Assembly: GCA_964598225.1 (NCBI GenBank)
Contig: CAZRBG010000021.1
Coordinates: 18,176 to 82,175 of the forward strand
DNA from: SG8-4 sp964598225
Lineage (GTDB): Bacteria; Planctomycetota; Phycisphaerae; Sedimentisphaerales; Anaerobacaceae
Direction of reading: 5' to 3'
Length of the DNA stretch: 64,000 nucleotides
The notes beneath the pieces were generated by a model. That model saw nothing but the letters and a program-made list of their open reading frames with translations, was not told the origin of the DNA and made no database searches. Position numbers and translations under genes: made by a program. This document shows positions 51,592 through 60,822 of the stretch, piece by piece. The stretch's first letter is position 1. Every line of letters starts with the position of its first letter.

Positions 51592-52320
51592 CTACCGCCT
51601 GTCGTCGGATAGGTCGATTATGTTTGTTGACGGGAGTTGGCCGGCGATGATTTCGGCGGCGAGGTTGGTCCAGGTCTTGCAGTCATCGAGCACGACGCTG
51701 TCGCTGCTGGCCGCGATCAGATCGGTCTTTTTCAACTCGGCGTCGGGACTTGGCAGCAGTTTAATCCGCCAGTTCCAGCGGTTCCTCTCGGCCAGTTCAG
51801 CCATAAGCGTCTTCAATCGGCCGCTGTTGGAGACGGGGCTGTCGAGCAGCCACAGCGTTTTGCCGACGCCGATCTCTTGCAAAAAGCCGCCGATCAGTTG
51901 CAACGCCGGTATCGTCTCGGCGACTTTGCGATATGTTCCGTGGATGCTTGCCAGGTCTCGGCAACAGCCGTCTCTGCCTTTGAACATCATGCCGCCGCTC
52001 ATTGCCGCTTCGATCGTTATCAAAACGTTGTAGCCGTCGACGGCAAGAGATTTGCCCGCAAGGTCCTTCAGCTCGACCTGGCGTTCGTTTCGGGAGGCAA
52101 GCTGCTGGTCGGAGCAGGCGCTGCGCATCACAGCCAGCCGCTGCCTTTGCGTGAGAGAGAACCTGTCGCCGACCAGCTTGAGCGCGCTTTTCTGGGCGTA
52201 GCCTTTTGTAAGAAGCAGCGAATAATCCGAAAGCGCCATTCGCAGTTTCGAAACGGCTTCGGGAGCGAACAATTTCTCATCCGCGGGATGCGGCCCTCTA
52301 TGCGTTCGCCGGTCCGGCAT
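51592..52320 (-). CDS. DUF434/DUF5616 domain protein
   Basis: The 242-residue protein matches the DUF434 (N-terminal, about residues 15-70; FAPEAVSKLRMALSDYSLLL, LTKGYAQKSALKLVGDRF) plus DUF5616 (C-terminal; SLAVDGYNVLITIEAAMSGG, WLLDSPVSNSGRLKTLM) architecture. The family is found in archaea and bacteria with no assigned role; the C-terminal part resembles a NYN/PIN-like nuclease fold in having spaced aspartates (VDGYN, LDSP, SDSVVLDD). GGGAG nine bases before ATG 52320 supports the start. It follows an AsmA-like gene by 18 bases. Confidence 0.8.
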   Translation of the reverse strand: MPDRRTHRGPHPADEKLFAPEAVSKLRMALSDYSLLLTKGYAQKSALKLVGDRFSLTQRQRLAVMRSACSDQQLASRNERQVELKDLAGKSLAVDGYNVLITIEAAMSGGMMFKGRDGCCRDLASIHGTYRKVAETIPALQLIGGFLQEIGVGKTLWLLDSPVSNSGRLKTLMAELAERNRWNWRIKLLPSPDAELKKTDLIAASSDSVVLDDCKTWTNLAAEIIAGQLPSTNIIDLSDDRR

Positions 52321-52338
52321 TCGTGAGAATCTCCCGAG

Positions 52339-53991
52339 TCATTTGCTTCCATTCTGCTTTTTCTTCAGAAGTTCGGCGAACCCGTCGATCATTCCCTTGC
52401 CTAACTGGCCGCCGGCTTCCGCCACGTCTTTTATGAAACCCACTGTACCTTCTTTGATATCTTCTATCGGTTCCTTCTTGATCAGCTTGCCGGGTGGGTC
52501 CGACCAATGGCCTTTGACACGAAGACGAATGAGCTTGTCTTTAAGCCGGGACAGAATATTTATGATCGGCAGCTTCTCGATGAAACCCGTAATATTACTG
52601 AGCGGCGCGGCGACAACGTAACCATCCACCTGCCCGGCGTCCAGGTCTACCGTTCCGCCGGGCTCGAACTCAACAGCGGCAAAACGATTGGCTACATGCC
52701 CGCTTTCAATCGTCACAATCGCCCCCGTGCTGCTGAACTGCGCCTCTGCATCGGAGGTCTTAAGCGGCTCTAACCGGGATAAGCCCACGAACTTGAAAAG
52801 CACGGGAATAATCGGCAGGATACTGACGTCCGCGTCGTCCAGGAAGACGAAACCTTCGCCCTGAATTCCATTCGGGTCATCATGCCTGCCGGAGAAACTA
52901 TAGTTTCCGGCAAGACTGCCTTTACCGGTTCCATTCGGCTCGCCTCTGAACACTGAAGCAACTTCCGCATAATTAACGTCCGTGGTCCACACGCCACCCT
53001 GATACTCTATGAAACGGTTTTCCCTGATTTCGGCGTAAAATGTGCCGTTAACCTGTCCGCCGCCCATGATCGCCGTGCATTCATTAAAATCGAGCCGTTG
53101 CCCGTCTAATCGAGCAGTGACGCCCAAATCATCGGCCAGCACCCGCTCTTCAAAAAAGACAACGCAATCGCTCAGTTCGACACTGCCGTTCGACTGTAAC
53201 CCGAAAGGCTTCTCCACGCTGCCGGTGGCTTTCAAATTCGCCGTAAATCGCCCCTCGCCCGAGACCCCGGCCATGCGTAAGGCCGCACAAACTGCCGCAA
53301 TCTCGGTTTTTGCAAATCTATGTCCAACTTGCAGTGAAATATTGAACTCACCGCCCGGCATCTTGACGACACCTTTAGCCGAAAGCTCCTCGGAATCTTC
53401 GCCGGTATTCCGGTTCAACTCGAATTCATAGTCGCCGTCGGCCTTCGCAGAGACCGTCATAGTCATACCGTCGTAAACAGCCTCCTTACCCTCGTCATCG
53501 ACTACAATGATCGCGGCCTGCTTAATCGAGAGCTTCTCCAGGCTGGAATCTCGATTTCGAGTGTCTCCAAGTTCAGCCCAATTTATCCGGGGCAAGAGCA
53601 GTTTGTCATCCACTATTGATAGTCGAAAATTCAGACCATCAATACTGACGGTTCCTACGGAGGGATTAAAACCGGGCCAACGCTTCAACTTTACTTCTAT
53701 ATCCTCTACAGAAAGCCACGGACGCTCGGTTTCTTCAAATAGCTCGACTCCTTCGATGCGAATTCGTCCATCTAAGTTCGTTTCGACGTCTCTGATTTCC
53801 ACAGGCCCGTCACACAGTTCCGACAGTCTTTGCTCCAACTCGAGCCGTATCACACCGGGTACAATCCATAGAGCAGCCACAATTAAGAACACCAGCCCGC
53901 CGAGCAAAAAGACGACAAACGGCCGACCGAGGCGCCCCAGAAATCCCCGGCCGCCGGAAAGACCCTTGCGATCTATACTATTCTCGTCCAT
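52339..53991 (-). CDS. AsmA-like/DUF3971-type envelope protein
   Basis: The 550-residue protein has an N-terminal signal anchor (FVVFLLGGLVFLIVAALWIV) and a long beta-rich periplasmic part with repeated strand patterns (VEIRDVETNLDGRIRIEGVE, GGGQVNGTFYAEIRENRF, GSLAGNYSFSGRHDD) ending with an AsmA C-terminal-like segment (GGTVDLDAGQVDGYVVAAPL) and a charged tail (LLKKKQNGSK). Members form bridge-like lipid-transfer proteins between inner and outer membrane. Length is modest for the family. It is cotranscribed with the DUF434 gene downstream. Confidence 0.72.
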   Translation of the reverse strand: MDENSIDRKGLSGGRGFLGRLGRPFVVFLLGGLVFLIVAALWIVPGVIRLELEQRLSELCDGPVEIRDVETNLDGRIRIEGVELFEETERPWLSVEDIEVKLKRWPGFNPSVGTVSIDGLNFRLSIVDDKLLLPRINWAELGDTRNRDSSLEKLSIKQAAIIVVDDEGKEAVYDGMTMTVSAKADGDYEFELNRNTGEDSEELSAKGVVKMPGGEFNISLQVGHRFAKTEIAAVCAALRMAGVSGEGRFTANLKATGSVEKPFGLQSNGSVELSDCVVFFEERVLADDLGVTARLDGQRLDFNECTAIMGGGQVNGTFYAEIRENRFIEYQGGVWTTDVNYAEVASVFRGEPNGTGKGSLAGNYSFSGRHDDPNGIQGEGFVFLDDADVSILPIIPVLFKFVGLSRLEPLKTSDAEAQFSSTGAIVTIESGHVANRFAAVEFEPGGTVDLDAGQVDGYVVAAPLSNITGFIEKLPIINILSRLKDKLIRLRVKGHWSDPPGKLIKKEPIEDIKEGTVGFIKDVAEAGGQLGKGMIDGFAELLKKKQNGSK

Positions 53992-54108
53992 ATTCGATTG
54001 ACTATTTACGACTGACTATTTACCATCCAATACGACGTTTGTTGTTCCGTGTGCAGACGATAAGTGAAAATCAATATTAATCAAAAGATTGCAAATAGCA
54101 AATAAAGA

Positions 54109-54957
54109 ATGCCCAGCCATAATTTAGCCCGACTAGAAATAGACAATCTGGAAATCATCGGCTACTCGGTCGCCGGCGAGGAAACGGTCGTAGCGATGCC
54201 GCAATTGGACGTTTGCTTTGACGTCGGCAAGGCGCCCGACCAGATTATTCCCATAAACAACGTTCTGCTAACCCACGGCCACATGGATCACGCCGCGGGA
54301 TTCGCGTATTACCTTTCCCAGCGAAACTTCTGCGGCATAGCCGCCGGAACGATAGTCGCTCCTACTAACCTGCTCGGACCCATGCGCGACATTATCAACG
54401 CCTGGTCGAAGCTCGACGGCAACAAGGTCCCGGCCAGACTCGTCGGGGTCAAACCCGGCGACGAGCATAAGATTAAGCCGAACCTCATCGCCAGAGCTTT
54501 CCCCACCAAACACACCCGCGGCTCGGTGGGCTTTACCGTTATCGAAAAACGCAAGAAACTCAAGCCCGAGTACTCAGGCCTGACCGGCCCTCAGATCGTT
54601 GAACTCAAGAAACAGGGCATAACCATCGATTATCCCCTCGAATTCCCCATCGCCACATATCTCGGCGATACTCAGTACGTCGATTTTTCGCAATTACAGT
54701 ATGTTGTCGACAGCAAGATACTGATCGCCGAGTGCACTTTCTACGAGGGCGAACACACCAGCCGAGCCAAAGCCGGCAGACACATGCACATTGACGAATT
54801 TGCAACACTGCTGGCCAGCCTCAACAACGAGCATATAGTAATCACTCACATCACCCAGCGCACACCCATGTACGAAATCCGCAAGATGCTGGCAAAGGCC
54901 CTGCCGAAAGACACTTACGACAAGATTACCCTTCTGATGAGCAAAAGACCGAGATGA
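54109..54957 (+). CDS. MBL-fold hydrolase, RNase Z-like
   Basis: The 282-residue cytosolic protein has the metallo-beta-lactamase motif LLTHGHMDHAAG, further ligand segments FPTKHTRGSVG, TYLGDTQYVDF, IAECTFY and VITHITQR. The layout is that of tRNase Z-like proteins, but the long flexible arm is not obvious, so I call it RNase Z-like. A canonical tRNA 3' processing role is not assured. It starts at ATG 54109 with a weak upstream site. No operon partners. Confidence 0.78.
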   Translation: MPSHNLARLEIDNLEIIGYSVAGEETVVAMPQLDVCFDVGKAPDQIIPINNVLLTHGHMDHAAGFAYYLSQRNFCGIAAGTIVAPTNLLGPMRDIINAWSKLDGNKVPARLVGVKPGDEHKIKPNLIARAFPTKHTRGSVGFTVIEKRKKLKPEYSGLTGPQIVELKKQGITIDYPLEFPIATYLGDTQYVDFSQLQYVVDSKILIAECTFYEGEHTSRAKAGRHMHIDEFATLLASLNNEHIVITHITQRTPMYEIRKMLAKALPKDTYDKITLLMSKRPR

Positions 54958-55047
54958 ATTCAGCGTTTATCGCAGTAGAGCTGACAGGAGAGACGTAAAA
55001 CGACCGTTCGCAGTGACGCCGTAAGAGCTTGCCGAAGGGCGTTCGTA

Positions 55048-55068
55048 GCGAGGGCGAGACGCCCTCGC
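55048..55068. repeat. hairpin with AGGGCGAGACGCC core (second copy)
   Basis: A perfect 9-base stem GCGAGGGCG / CGCCCTCGC with loop AGA; related to 10076-10102. Confidence 0.6.
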
Positions 55069-55203
55069 CACGACGGTCAGCACTGCTGTTAGCAAATAAA
55101 GCGATAAACGCAATCCGCCTTTGGCGGACTTAAAAACTGCAACAATCAAAATCCCCAAACTTTGGGACCATAGCAATTTTTTTGGAAATTTTATTTTTTT
55201 CCT

Positions 55204-55248
55204 TTGACTCTACTGCAAACATAGTACATACTATTGATATAGTACTAT
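55204..55248 (+). promoter_or_regulatory. promoter overlapping BlaI/MecI-type operator
   Basis: TTGACT (55204-55209), a 17-base spacer and CATACT (55227-55232). Overlapping the -10, ATAGTAC (55221-55227) and GTACTAT (55242-55248) form an inverted repeat with a 14-base gap, and the centre reads TACTATTGATATAGTA. Such A/T-rich dyads over the promoter are typical for BlaI-type autorepression. The operator call is by pattern. Confidence 0.55.
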
Positions 55249-55272
55249 TATGCCAGTTAGGAGACAACAAAG

Positions 55273-55680
55273 ATGCAAAAGGTAAGACCATCGGACTTGG
55301 AGATGCAGATATTGTCGGTTCTTTGGGAAAACGGCGCTTCCACGGCCCGGGAGGTGCTGGCGGCCATGCCGGACGGCAAACAGCGGGCGTACACCTCGAT
55401 TCTTTCGGCCATGCAGGTCATGGAAAAGAAAGGGCTGCTCAAGCATACTAATCGCGGCGTTGCACACGTTTACAGCCCGGCTGTTAGTAAGAAGAAGATC
55501 ATTCAACCCTTCATGCACAAGGTCGTCAACGAAGTCTTCGGGGGAAAGCCTTCGGCGATGATGCAGGCCCTTTTGACCGAAACGCCGGTCAGCGACGACG
55601 AGCTGGCCCAGATACGCGAAATGTTGGAGAGCGCCAAGACTCACAAGCCGTCAGGAACTGGGAAAGGAGAAACACAATGA
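55273..55680 (+). CDS. BlaI/MecI/CopY family repressor
   Basis: The 135-residue protein is a winged helix repressor: LEMQILSVLWENGASTAREV, RAYTSILSAMQVMEKKGLL, then a dimerisation helix region (PFMHKVVNEVFGGKPSAMMQ). It would repress its own operon by binding the upstream dyad, and be cleaved when the M56 sensor is activated. Its stop overlaps the start of the M56 gene by 4 bases (ATGA). AGGAGA precedes the ATG. Confidence 0.92.
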   Translation: MQKVRPSDLEMQILSVLWENGASTAREVLAAMPDGKQRAYTSILSAMQVMEKKGLLKHTNRGVAHVYSPAVSKKKIIQPFMHKVVNEVFGGKPSAMMQALLTETPVSDDELAQIREMLESAKTHKPSGTGKGETQ

Positions 55681-57647
55681 ACCACCTGATCGAATTCATA
55701 AACAGCGGTGAATGCACAAACCTGGTAACCGCCCTGCTTCACAGTCTGTGGCAGGCAGTGGTGATCGCGGGTCTGCTGTTGGTTTTTCTCAGAAGTAAAG
55801 CCGCAAGGGATTCCAACATTCGCTACGCGTCGGGTCTCGTCGCACTAACGGCTATTCTGCTCTGTGGACTGTTTACATGGGCCGTTCTGGAGTACGAACC
55901 TTCGCCGACCGCATCGGCACCTTTGCTTGATTCTTCAGCCAGAGAGACTGTTGCCGTACCGCCGCCGGCCGGAGCGGATGACAGGACCGGTATGGTTGGG
56001 GCGTCCGCGCGTGAGCATGAAGACGTACCGGCCGCCACCACCAGTCTCAGTTGGCAAAAATGGATTATCAGCGCATGGCTGATCGGAGTCGTCGTCATGC
56101 TGCTGCGTCTAATCCGTGCGGCGGCAGGCGGCGCCAGGCTGCGGCGGCGATGTCGACGGTTAGAGGATGAACACGTGTTGGCTCTCATCGAACAGTTACG
56201 GGCGAATACCGGAATTACCCGGCGGATTCGCGTGGCCGTCTCGGAGCGTATTTCCGTTCCCGGCGTGGTCGGCTTTGTTTGGCCCACCCTGCTTCTGCCG
56301 GCCTCGATGGTGAGCGGCGTTCCGGCAGATGACCTGCGGGCCATCTTCGCTCATGAGCTGGCGCACGTGCGAAGGTTCGATTATCTCGTGAACTTCTATC
56401 AGATGGTGGTCGAGGCGATTTTCTTCTTCAACCCGGCAATCTGGTGGATCAGCAGACAGGTGAGGTTCGAGCGCGAAGCCTGCTGCGACAAGGCGGGAGT
56501 GGCCGCAACGGGACAGAAAATGAGATATGCCGAGGCGCTTGCCGATTGGGCGCAGAGACTGAAAGAGGCAAACACCAGCGTTGCCTCCCCGGCAATAGGT
56601 TTCGGCAGAGCAGATGACAGCGGCGGAATGCTCGAACGCATCCGAAGGATACTGGTCGCCGGACATCGCCCAAGACTCAAGGTCTCGTGGTACGTCGCAG
56701 CCATAACGCTGATTGTGTCAGCAGCAATCCTGGTTGGCCTCTGGCAGGGAACGACAATGACCGTCGCACTGGCTGGTAAGTTGCTGACTCCACAGGAGCG
56801 TATCAACAAGATAAGGGAGATACAGAAAAGTCATTCTACTTTCGAGAAGAGAGAATACACAAAAGAAGATCAGATCACGATAACAGGAAATGTAAAAACG
56901 ATAGACGGCAAGCCGCTGGACAGGATGACCCATATCCGCATATCGCGCGAAGGACCGAACAGCAGCGGCACAACAGGCATAGGAATATCCCGCAGTGACA
57001 CGGCGTCTTTTTCAAGCGATGGTTCCCTGTCGGTGAAAGTCGATTACGGCATCATCTGGCTGCACGTGAAGTCGCCAGGGTATGCACCGGCATTTGCAGG
57101 GCCCTTGAGGACAGAACCAGGCGGCGAGATAAAGGACCTGAATTTCGTCCTCGACAAAGGGTTTGAGGCAAAGCTGAAAGTTGTGAACGAGGACAATGAG
57201 CCGGTCGGTCGTGCCGAGCTTGTCGGCGACTACCATTTTATTCCCGGTACTTCTTACAATGATATCAAGCTGACCACGGATGAATTTGGATCGGCGATTG
57301 TGGAAAATGCAGCGGAAAGGCCCGCCCGTTTCACAGTGACGGCTGAAGGCTACGAAGTCGAGAAATTCGAGGATGTCCGACTGAGTGCCATAAAGACTGC
57401 TGTGCTGAAACTTACACCTGCAAAAGAAACCAATGGAGTCGTTCTCTCCAAAGAGACGGAAGAACCGGTTCCCGACGCCGAAATAAAGCTCTTACTGGTA
57501 CACAGAGAGTCCTTACGGCCCGGAGCAGGGGCGATTGCTCGCCTCCACGGACGACAAGGGGCGATTCGCCTTGAGAACGCTTCGAAGCGACAGCCGCTAT
57601 CTGCTCACGGCAGAAGCCGAGGGGTTCGGTCATCGGATTCTGTATGA
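55677..57647 (+). CDS. M56/BlaR1-type metalloprotease sensor, N-terminal part (frameshift at 57528-57531)
   Basis: The 656-residue frame has four membrane helices, the zinc protease motif FAHELAHVRRFDY and the third-ligand segment FEREACCDKAG, as in BlaR1/MecR1. A further helix follows (VAAITLIVSAAILVGLWQG), then from about residue 385 come carboxypeptidase-regulatory-like beta modules. The last about 38 residues, after LRPGAG, are off-frame. Removing one G from GGGG at 57528-57531 joins this frame to the next gene and gives a 1161-residue protein. So this is likely one gene broken by a one-base shift, either true or an assembly error. The intact part would sense an extracytoplasmic signal and cleave BlaI. 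Confidence 0.82.
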   Translation: MNHLIEFINSGECTNLVTALLHSLWQAVVIAGLLLVFLRSKAARDSNIRYASGLVALTAILLCGLFTWAVLEYEPSPTASAPLLDSSARETVAVPPPAGADDRTGMVGASAREHEDVPAATTSLSWQKWIISAWLIGVVVMLLRLIRAAAGGARLRRRCRRLEDEHVLALIEQLRANTGITRRIRVAVSERISVPGVVGFVWPTLLLPASMVSGVPADDLRAIFAHELAHVRRFDYLVNFYQMVVEAIFFFNPAIWWISRQVRFEREACCDKAGVAATGQKMRYAEALADWAQRLKEANTSVASPAIGFGRADDSGGMLERIRRILVAGHRPRLKVSWYVAAITLIVSAAILVGLWQGTTMTVALAGKLLTPQERINKIREIQKSHSTFEKREYTKEDQITITGNVKTIDGKPLDRMTHIRISREGPNSSGTTGIGISRSDTASFSSDGSLSVKVDYGIIWLHVKSPGYAPAFAGPLRTEPGGEIKDLNFVLDKGFEAKLKVVNEDNEPVGRAELVGDYHFIPGTSYNDIKLTTDEFGSAIVENAAERPARFTVTAEGYEVEKFEDVRLSAIKTAVLKLTPAKETNGVVLSKETEEPVPDAEIKLLLVHRESLRPGAGAIARLHGRQGAIRLENASKRQPLSAHGRSRGVRSSDSV

Positions 57648-59163
57648 TGTGATGGCCGGAGAGGAAGACATGAAGGTTTATCTGCCCGGCGAAATGAGTA
57701 TCAAAGGGCGAATTGAGGGACCTTTGGAGAAATTGAGAAAACGCGATGGGAGATACGTTATCAGGTATGGATTCGGCATTTCATACGACGATCACAGCCA
57801 TTGGTCTTCGGGAAAAAAGGCGCCCGTGGAGGTGCGTAACGGTAAGGGATACTTTGAGATAACGAACATAGTGGGCAACAGGGTGAGCGTCGGAGCGGGC
57901 AGCTACCGGACGGTGCTGGATATTGAGAAGGAACTGCCTGCGGAGGTTCTCATCGATCTGACGGAACCGGTCGCACCATCGGGCCAAAAGTACAAAGGCC
58001 GTGAATTGATCGTGAGATTTGACTATCCCGAAGGCGCGCCTGCGCCGGAGGGAGAACTGACCGTCAAATATATAGACCCTGAGTTCGCAGCCAACACCTA
58101 CAAGAACGAAAAGATCGCAATCGAGAACGGCCAGGGAAGACTCCGAATACCGACTCCGGGAAAAGTCGGATACGAAAATTCCGGTATAGCAGGGTACTGG
58201 TTCAGCGACGAAAGCGGAATAGAAGTCCCCTACGCCAAAGAGCCGTATGTGTTGACAGTCCGCTCTGTTCCGGCTGGCTCGATCTACGGCGAAGTGTTCG
58301 AGCATGACGGCTCAAAAGCGGACAACGTCCTCGTAGGCGTGGTGGCCGTTGAGAAGTCGCCGCTGATGGGCGATGCCCCTTTTCTCGACGTCGAGGGTAA
58401 GAACTCGGCCAGCGAAGACGAACTTGATACAAAGTACGTTATTTCTCCCCTGCCGCTCGGAGGAAGGTACGTGGTGATACCCCACACGAAAGATTTGTAT
58501 GCGGTCAGCGACCCGATCACGCTGGACGAAACCCAGCCGATCCGGCAAGTGGATATGACGTTGCCCAAAGGGAGAACCTTCGAGATCAGAATCCTTGACG
58601 AAAACGGAAAGCCGAAGCCGGCGGTGCCGGTGAGCTTTGGTTATTCCACTCCCTGGAGCCATGGATTCAGTCGTGAAGCGAGGTATACGAACATTGAGGG
58701 CAAATTTGTGATAGATCGTCTCAATCCGGACGTGCCGGGAGTGTATCGAGTGATAGTGAAAGATGTGCCGGGGTACAGACCCGTCAACATGAAAGTCAAA
58801 GATTTCGACAAGCCCTCCGAGATCAGATTGGAGCGAGGTCGGGTTGTGACGGGTGCGGTAGTTGACGATGAGACGGGCTGGCCGATACCTGGCGCTGAGG
58901 TTTACGCATTACCGACGGATTTCAGCATCCCTGAGCCGACAACGTATCTTGATGCCGACGAGAAAACCAACGAGCAGGGGCGATTCAGATTCAGCACCAT
59001 GGCCGGGCGTGAGTATCGCCTTAATGTCCGCTCCGCCAAGTTGGCAAGTCCCCGCGAGCGCGCAGTCGTTACGGGCGGGCAACAAAAAGAAATAACCTTG
59101 CGAGTTAGACTCAGCAAATCCAGCAGACTCAAGCCGCGTGAACCCAAAGACGGGGAAAATTAA
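57535..59163 (+). pseudogene. C-terminal part of the same M56 protein: CarboxypepD-regulatory-like repeats
   Basis: This frame continues the M56 protein after the shift (LLASTDDKGRFALRTLRSD). No ribosome binding site supports independent initiation at TTG 57535. It holds several beta-sandwich modules of the carboxypeptidase-regulatory type, each ending in a G-(R/K)-F or similar segment (TNEQGRFRFSTMAGREYRLN, GSIYGEVFEHDGSKADNVLV). In the full-length protein these would project from the membrane as a ligand-sensing stalk. Such long beta tails replace the penicillin-binding domain of BlaR1. The upstream in-frame TAA (57484-57486) limits where the shift can be. Confidence 0.75.
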
Positions 59164-59206
59164 GACTACAGCCGCTTGTAGCCTGTACTGTGACCTGACA
59201 ATTGTC

Positions 59207-59234
59207 TTGACTTTGTGCGATTGGGCGGTCTAAT
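59207..59234 (+). promoter_or_regulatory. promoter for Arg/Glu-rich protein gene
   Basis: TTGACT (59207-59212), a 16-base spacer and TCTAAT (59229-59234), 63 bases before the ATG. TATACT follows at 59235 but is too far from the -35. Confidence 0.5.
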
Positions 59235-59297
59235 CTATACTCGGACCGTCCGTATGCGGCGGGGATTTTGCAGGTCAAAATCAAAAGGAGAATTGTC

Positions 59298-60263
59298 ATG
59301 GAGAAGTCACACAAACATTTCATTCTTGTCGTCCTTGTAGTGTCCGTGTGCGGCGGGGTTCTCGGCGCCGAGGAGAGAGACAGACGCGGAGAGGTGGGCG
59401 GAGTTTTTATTAAACTCACCGAGCGTCACGTCGGCGAACGTGGATACATGGGAATTGTCGTCCGGCCTTTCGAGAAAGACGACCATTTGGTCGTGCTCGT
59501 GCCGGATGAGCAAGATGAACTCGCACATTGGGCTCGAAAGCTTCGGGAAGGCGACCGGATCGAGCTTTCCTTCATGACCGAACACGATCAAATGTGGGCC
59601 AGGGGTATGGAGTTCGAAAGACGAAGATTCGAACGAGAAAGAAGACCGGAAGAAGCCAGGGAAGTTGAGATTCGCCGGGAGCGGATTCGTAGAGACCGCG
59701 AGCGCATGGAAGAACGACGCGAGGGCGAGAGGAGAATCATCATTCGCAGAGAAGGCGAACCGGGACCCGAGGAGCTTCGAGAAGAAAGGCCGCACAGAGA
59801 ACCGCCGCCGCACGAGATGTTGGAGCATCTTTTGCGAGAAGTTCTCGCCAGGCACATGGAACACATGGGCATGGAGTTTAAAGAGATCCTGGGACACCAC
59901 ATCGGCCGGATGCACGAAGAGCTGATGGAACTAAGGGCTCATACCGAGCACCTGCGCAGGGAAATCGAAGAGTTGCGCCACGAGAACGAGATGCTCAGGA
60001 TAAAATTGCGCGAAAGAAACGAATTGCGCAGAGACGCTCACAGAGAACGCAGAGATCCCGACCGGCCCGGAGGCGATATAGAAGCCGGGGTACGCAGAGA
60101 TCCGGACCGGCCCGGAGGCGATAGAGAACGACCGCATCGGGAGGTTCCGCGCGACAGAGTACCTGATGAGCGACCAGAAGCTAAGAATCGAGAGCACCGC
60201 GAACGAGAGGAGCGCGGAGATCGAGAGCGCGACGAAGTGAGAGAATCGGACTCCGCAGGCTAA
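59298..60263 (+). CDS. secreted Arg/Glu-rich coiled-coil protein
   Basis: The 321-residue product starts at ATG 59298, seven bases after AAGGAG. A signal peptide (FILVVLVVSVCGGVLG) is followed by a small domain (VFIKLTERHVGERGYMGIVV, DHLVVLVPDEQDELAHWA), then about 220 residues made largely of Arg, Glu, His and Asp, with coiled-coil stretches (HTEHLRREIEELRHENEML) and a repeated RRDPDRPGGD unit. I know no family with this composition. It is downstream of the M56 gene with its own promoter. It may be a polyampholytic, metal- or surface-binding envelope protein, which is inference. Confidence 0.7.
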   Translation: MEKSHKHFILVVLVVSVCGGVLGAEERDRRGEVGGVFIKLTERHVGERGYMGIVVRPFEKDDHLVVLVPDEQDELAHWARKLREGDRIELSFMTEHDQMWARGMEFERRRFERERRPEEAREVEIRRERIRRDRERMEERREGERRIIIRREGEPGPEELREERPHREPPPHEMLEHLLREVLARHMEHMGMEFKEILGHHIGRMHEELMELRAHTEHLRREIEELRHENEMLRIKLRERNELRRDAHRERRDPDRPGGDIEAGVRRDPDRPGGDRERPHREVPRDRVPDERPEAKNREHREREERGDRERDEVRESDSAG

Positions 60264-60343
60264 ATTGCCTCCGCTCGGGCTCATTGACAGTTACATGCCG
60301 GTGCTTTGACGATAACTTCCAGCGAAATCGGCGCCGAAGCTCA

Positions 60344-60763
60344 TCATCCGGGGCAGCCCTGCAGGCGAACCGTCAGCCATGCGTTGAATTTGTGAAGACC
60401 GAGCCGCAGAAGCAGTACGACACACCAGATTAAAAGGTATCCCGTAACTGCGCTTGCAAGTCCCCCGAGGGCGAGAAAACCGACTAATTGGGTTTTCGGT
60501 ATCCCTACCCAGAAATTTTTCTTCGCTTCGGCCAAGGCTTGCTGTGAAGAACTCACCGACTCTTTACTTGCCTCATAATAATCCGGATTGGCCTGACGGC
60601 AAGCTTCCCAGCCCTGCACTTCTCGGCTGTGAATCTCCAACTTCGAGCGAGCCGAGTGATATTCTCCTGCAATCAGCAGCACGCAGATACAAGCAGCCGT
60701 AATACCTGCGCAGGTGGCCAAAAAGGTCGTGACCTTATGGAAACTACTCTTCTTCTGGTTCAT
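60344..60763 (-). CDS. small membrane protein, unknown
   Basis: The 139-residue protein has three hydrophobic helices: residues about 12-35 (TFLATCAGITAACICVLLIA), then after a helical loop (EACRQANPDYYEASKESVSS) two in the C-terminal half (LVGFLALGGLASAVTGYLLI and CVVLLLRLGLHKF). No family is recognised. A GAGGGGG sequence before ATG 60763 supports initiation. It lies downstream of the histidine kinase gene on the same strand (59-base gap), so it may be a membrane partner of that kinase. Confidence 0.6.
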   Translation of the reverse strand: MNQKKSSFHKVTTFLATCAGITAACICVLLIAGEYHSARSKLEIHSREVQGWEACRQANPDYYEASKESVSSSQQALAEAKKNFWVGIPKTQLVGFLALGGLASAVTGYLLIWCVVLLLRLGLHKFNAWLTVRLQGCPG

Positions 60764-60822
60764 AACGCTACCCCCTCGTTATACAAACTATAGGATATAT
60801 AATCCCGCATGCAAAAAAACAA

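Larger units (their letters stand above)
54958..55272. other. intergenic region: dispersed hairpin, then BlaI promoter
   Basis: Contains a repeat segment with the hairpin GCGAGGGCG-AGA-CGCCCTCGC (55048-55068), an AT-rich stretch with TTTTTTTGGAAATTTTATTT (55177-55198), then the promoter and palindrome of the BlaI gene (55204-55248). No gene is seen. Confidence 0.6.

Noticed and set aside
57535..59163. Separate secreted beta-module gene
   Set aside because: There is no ribosome binding site or signal peptide at TTG 57535, and one-base correction fuses it to the M56 protein.
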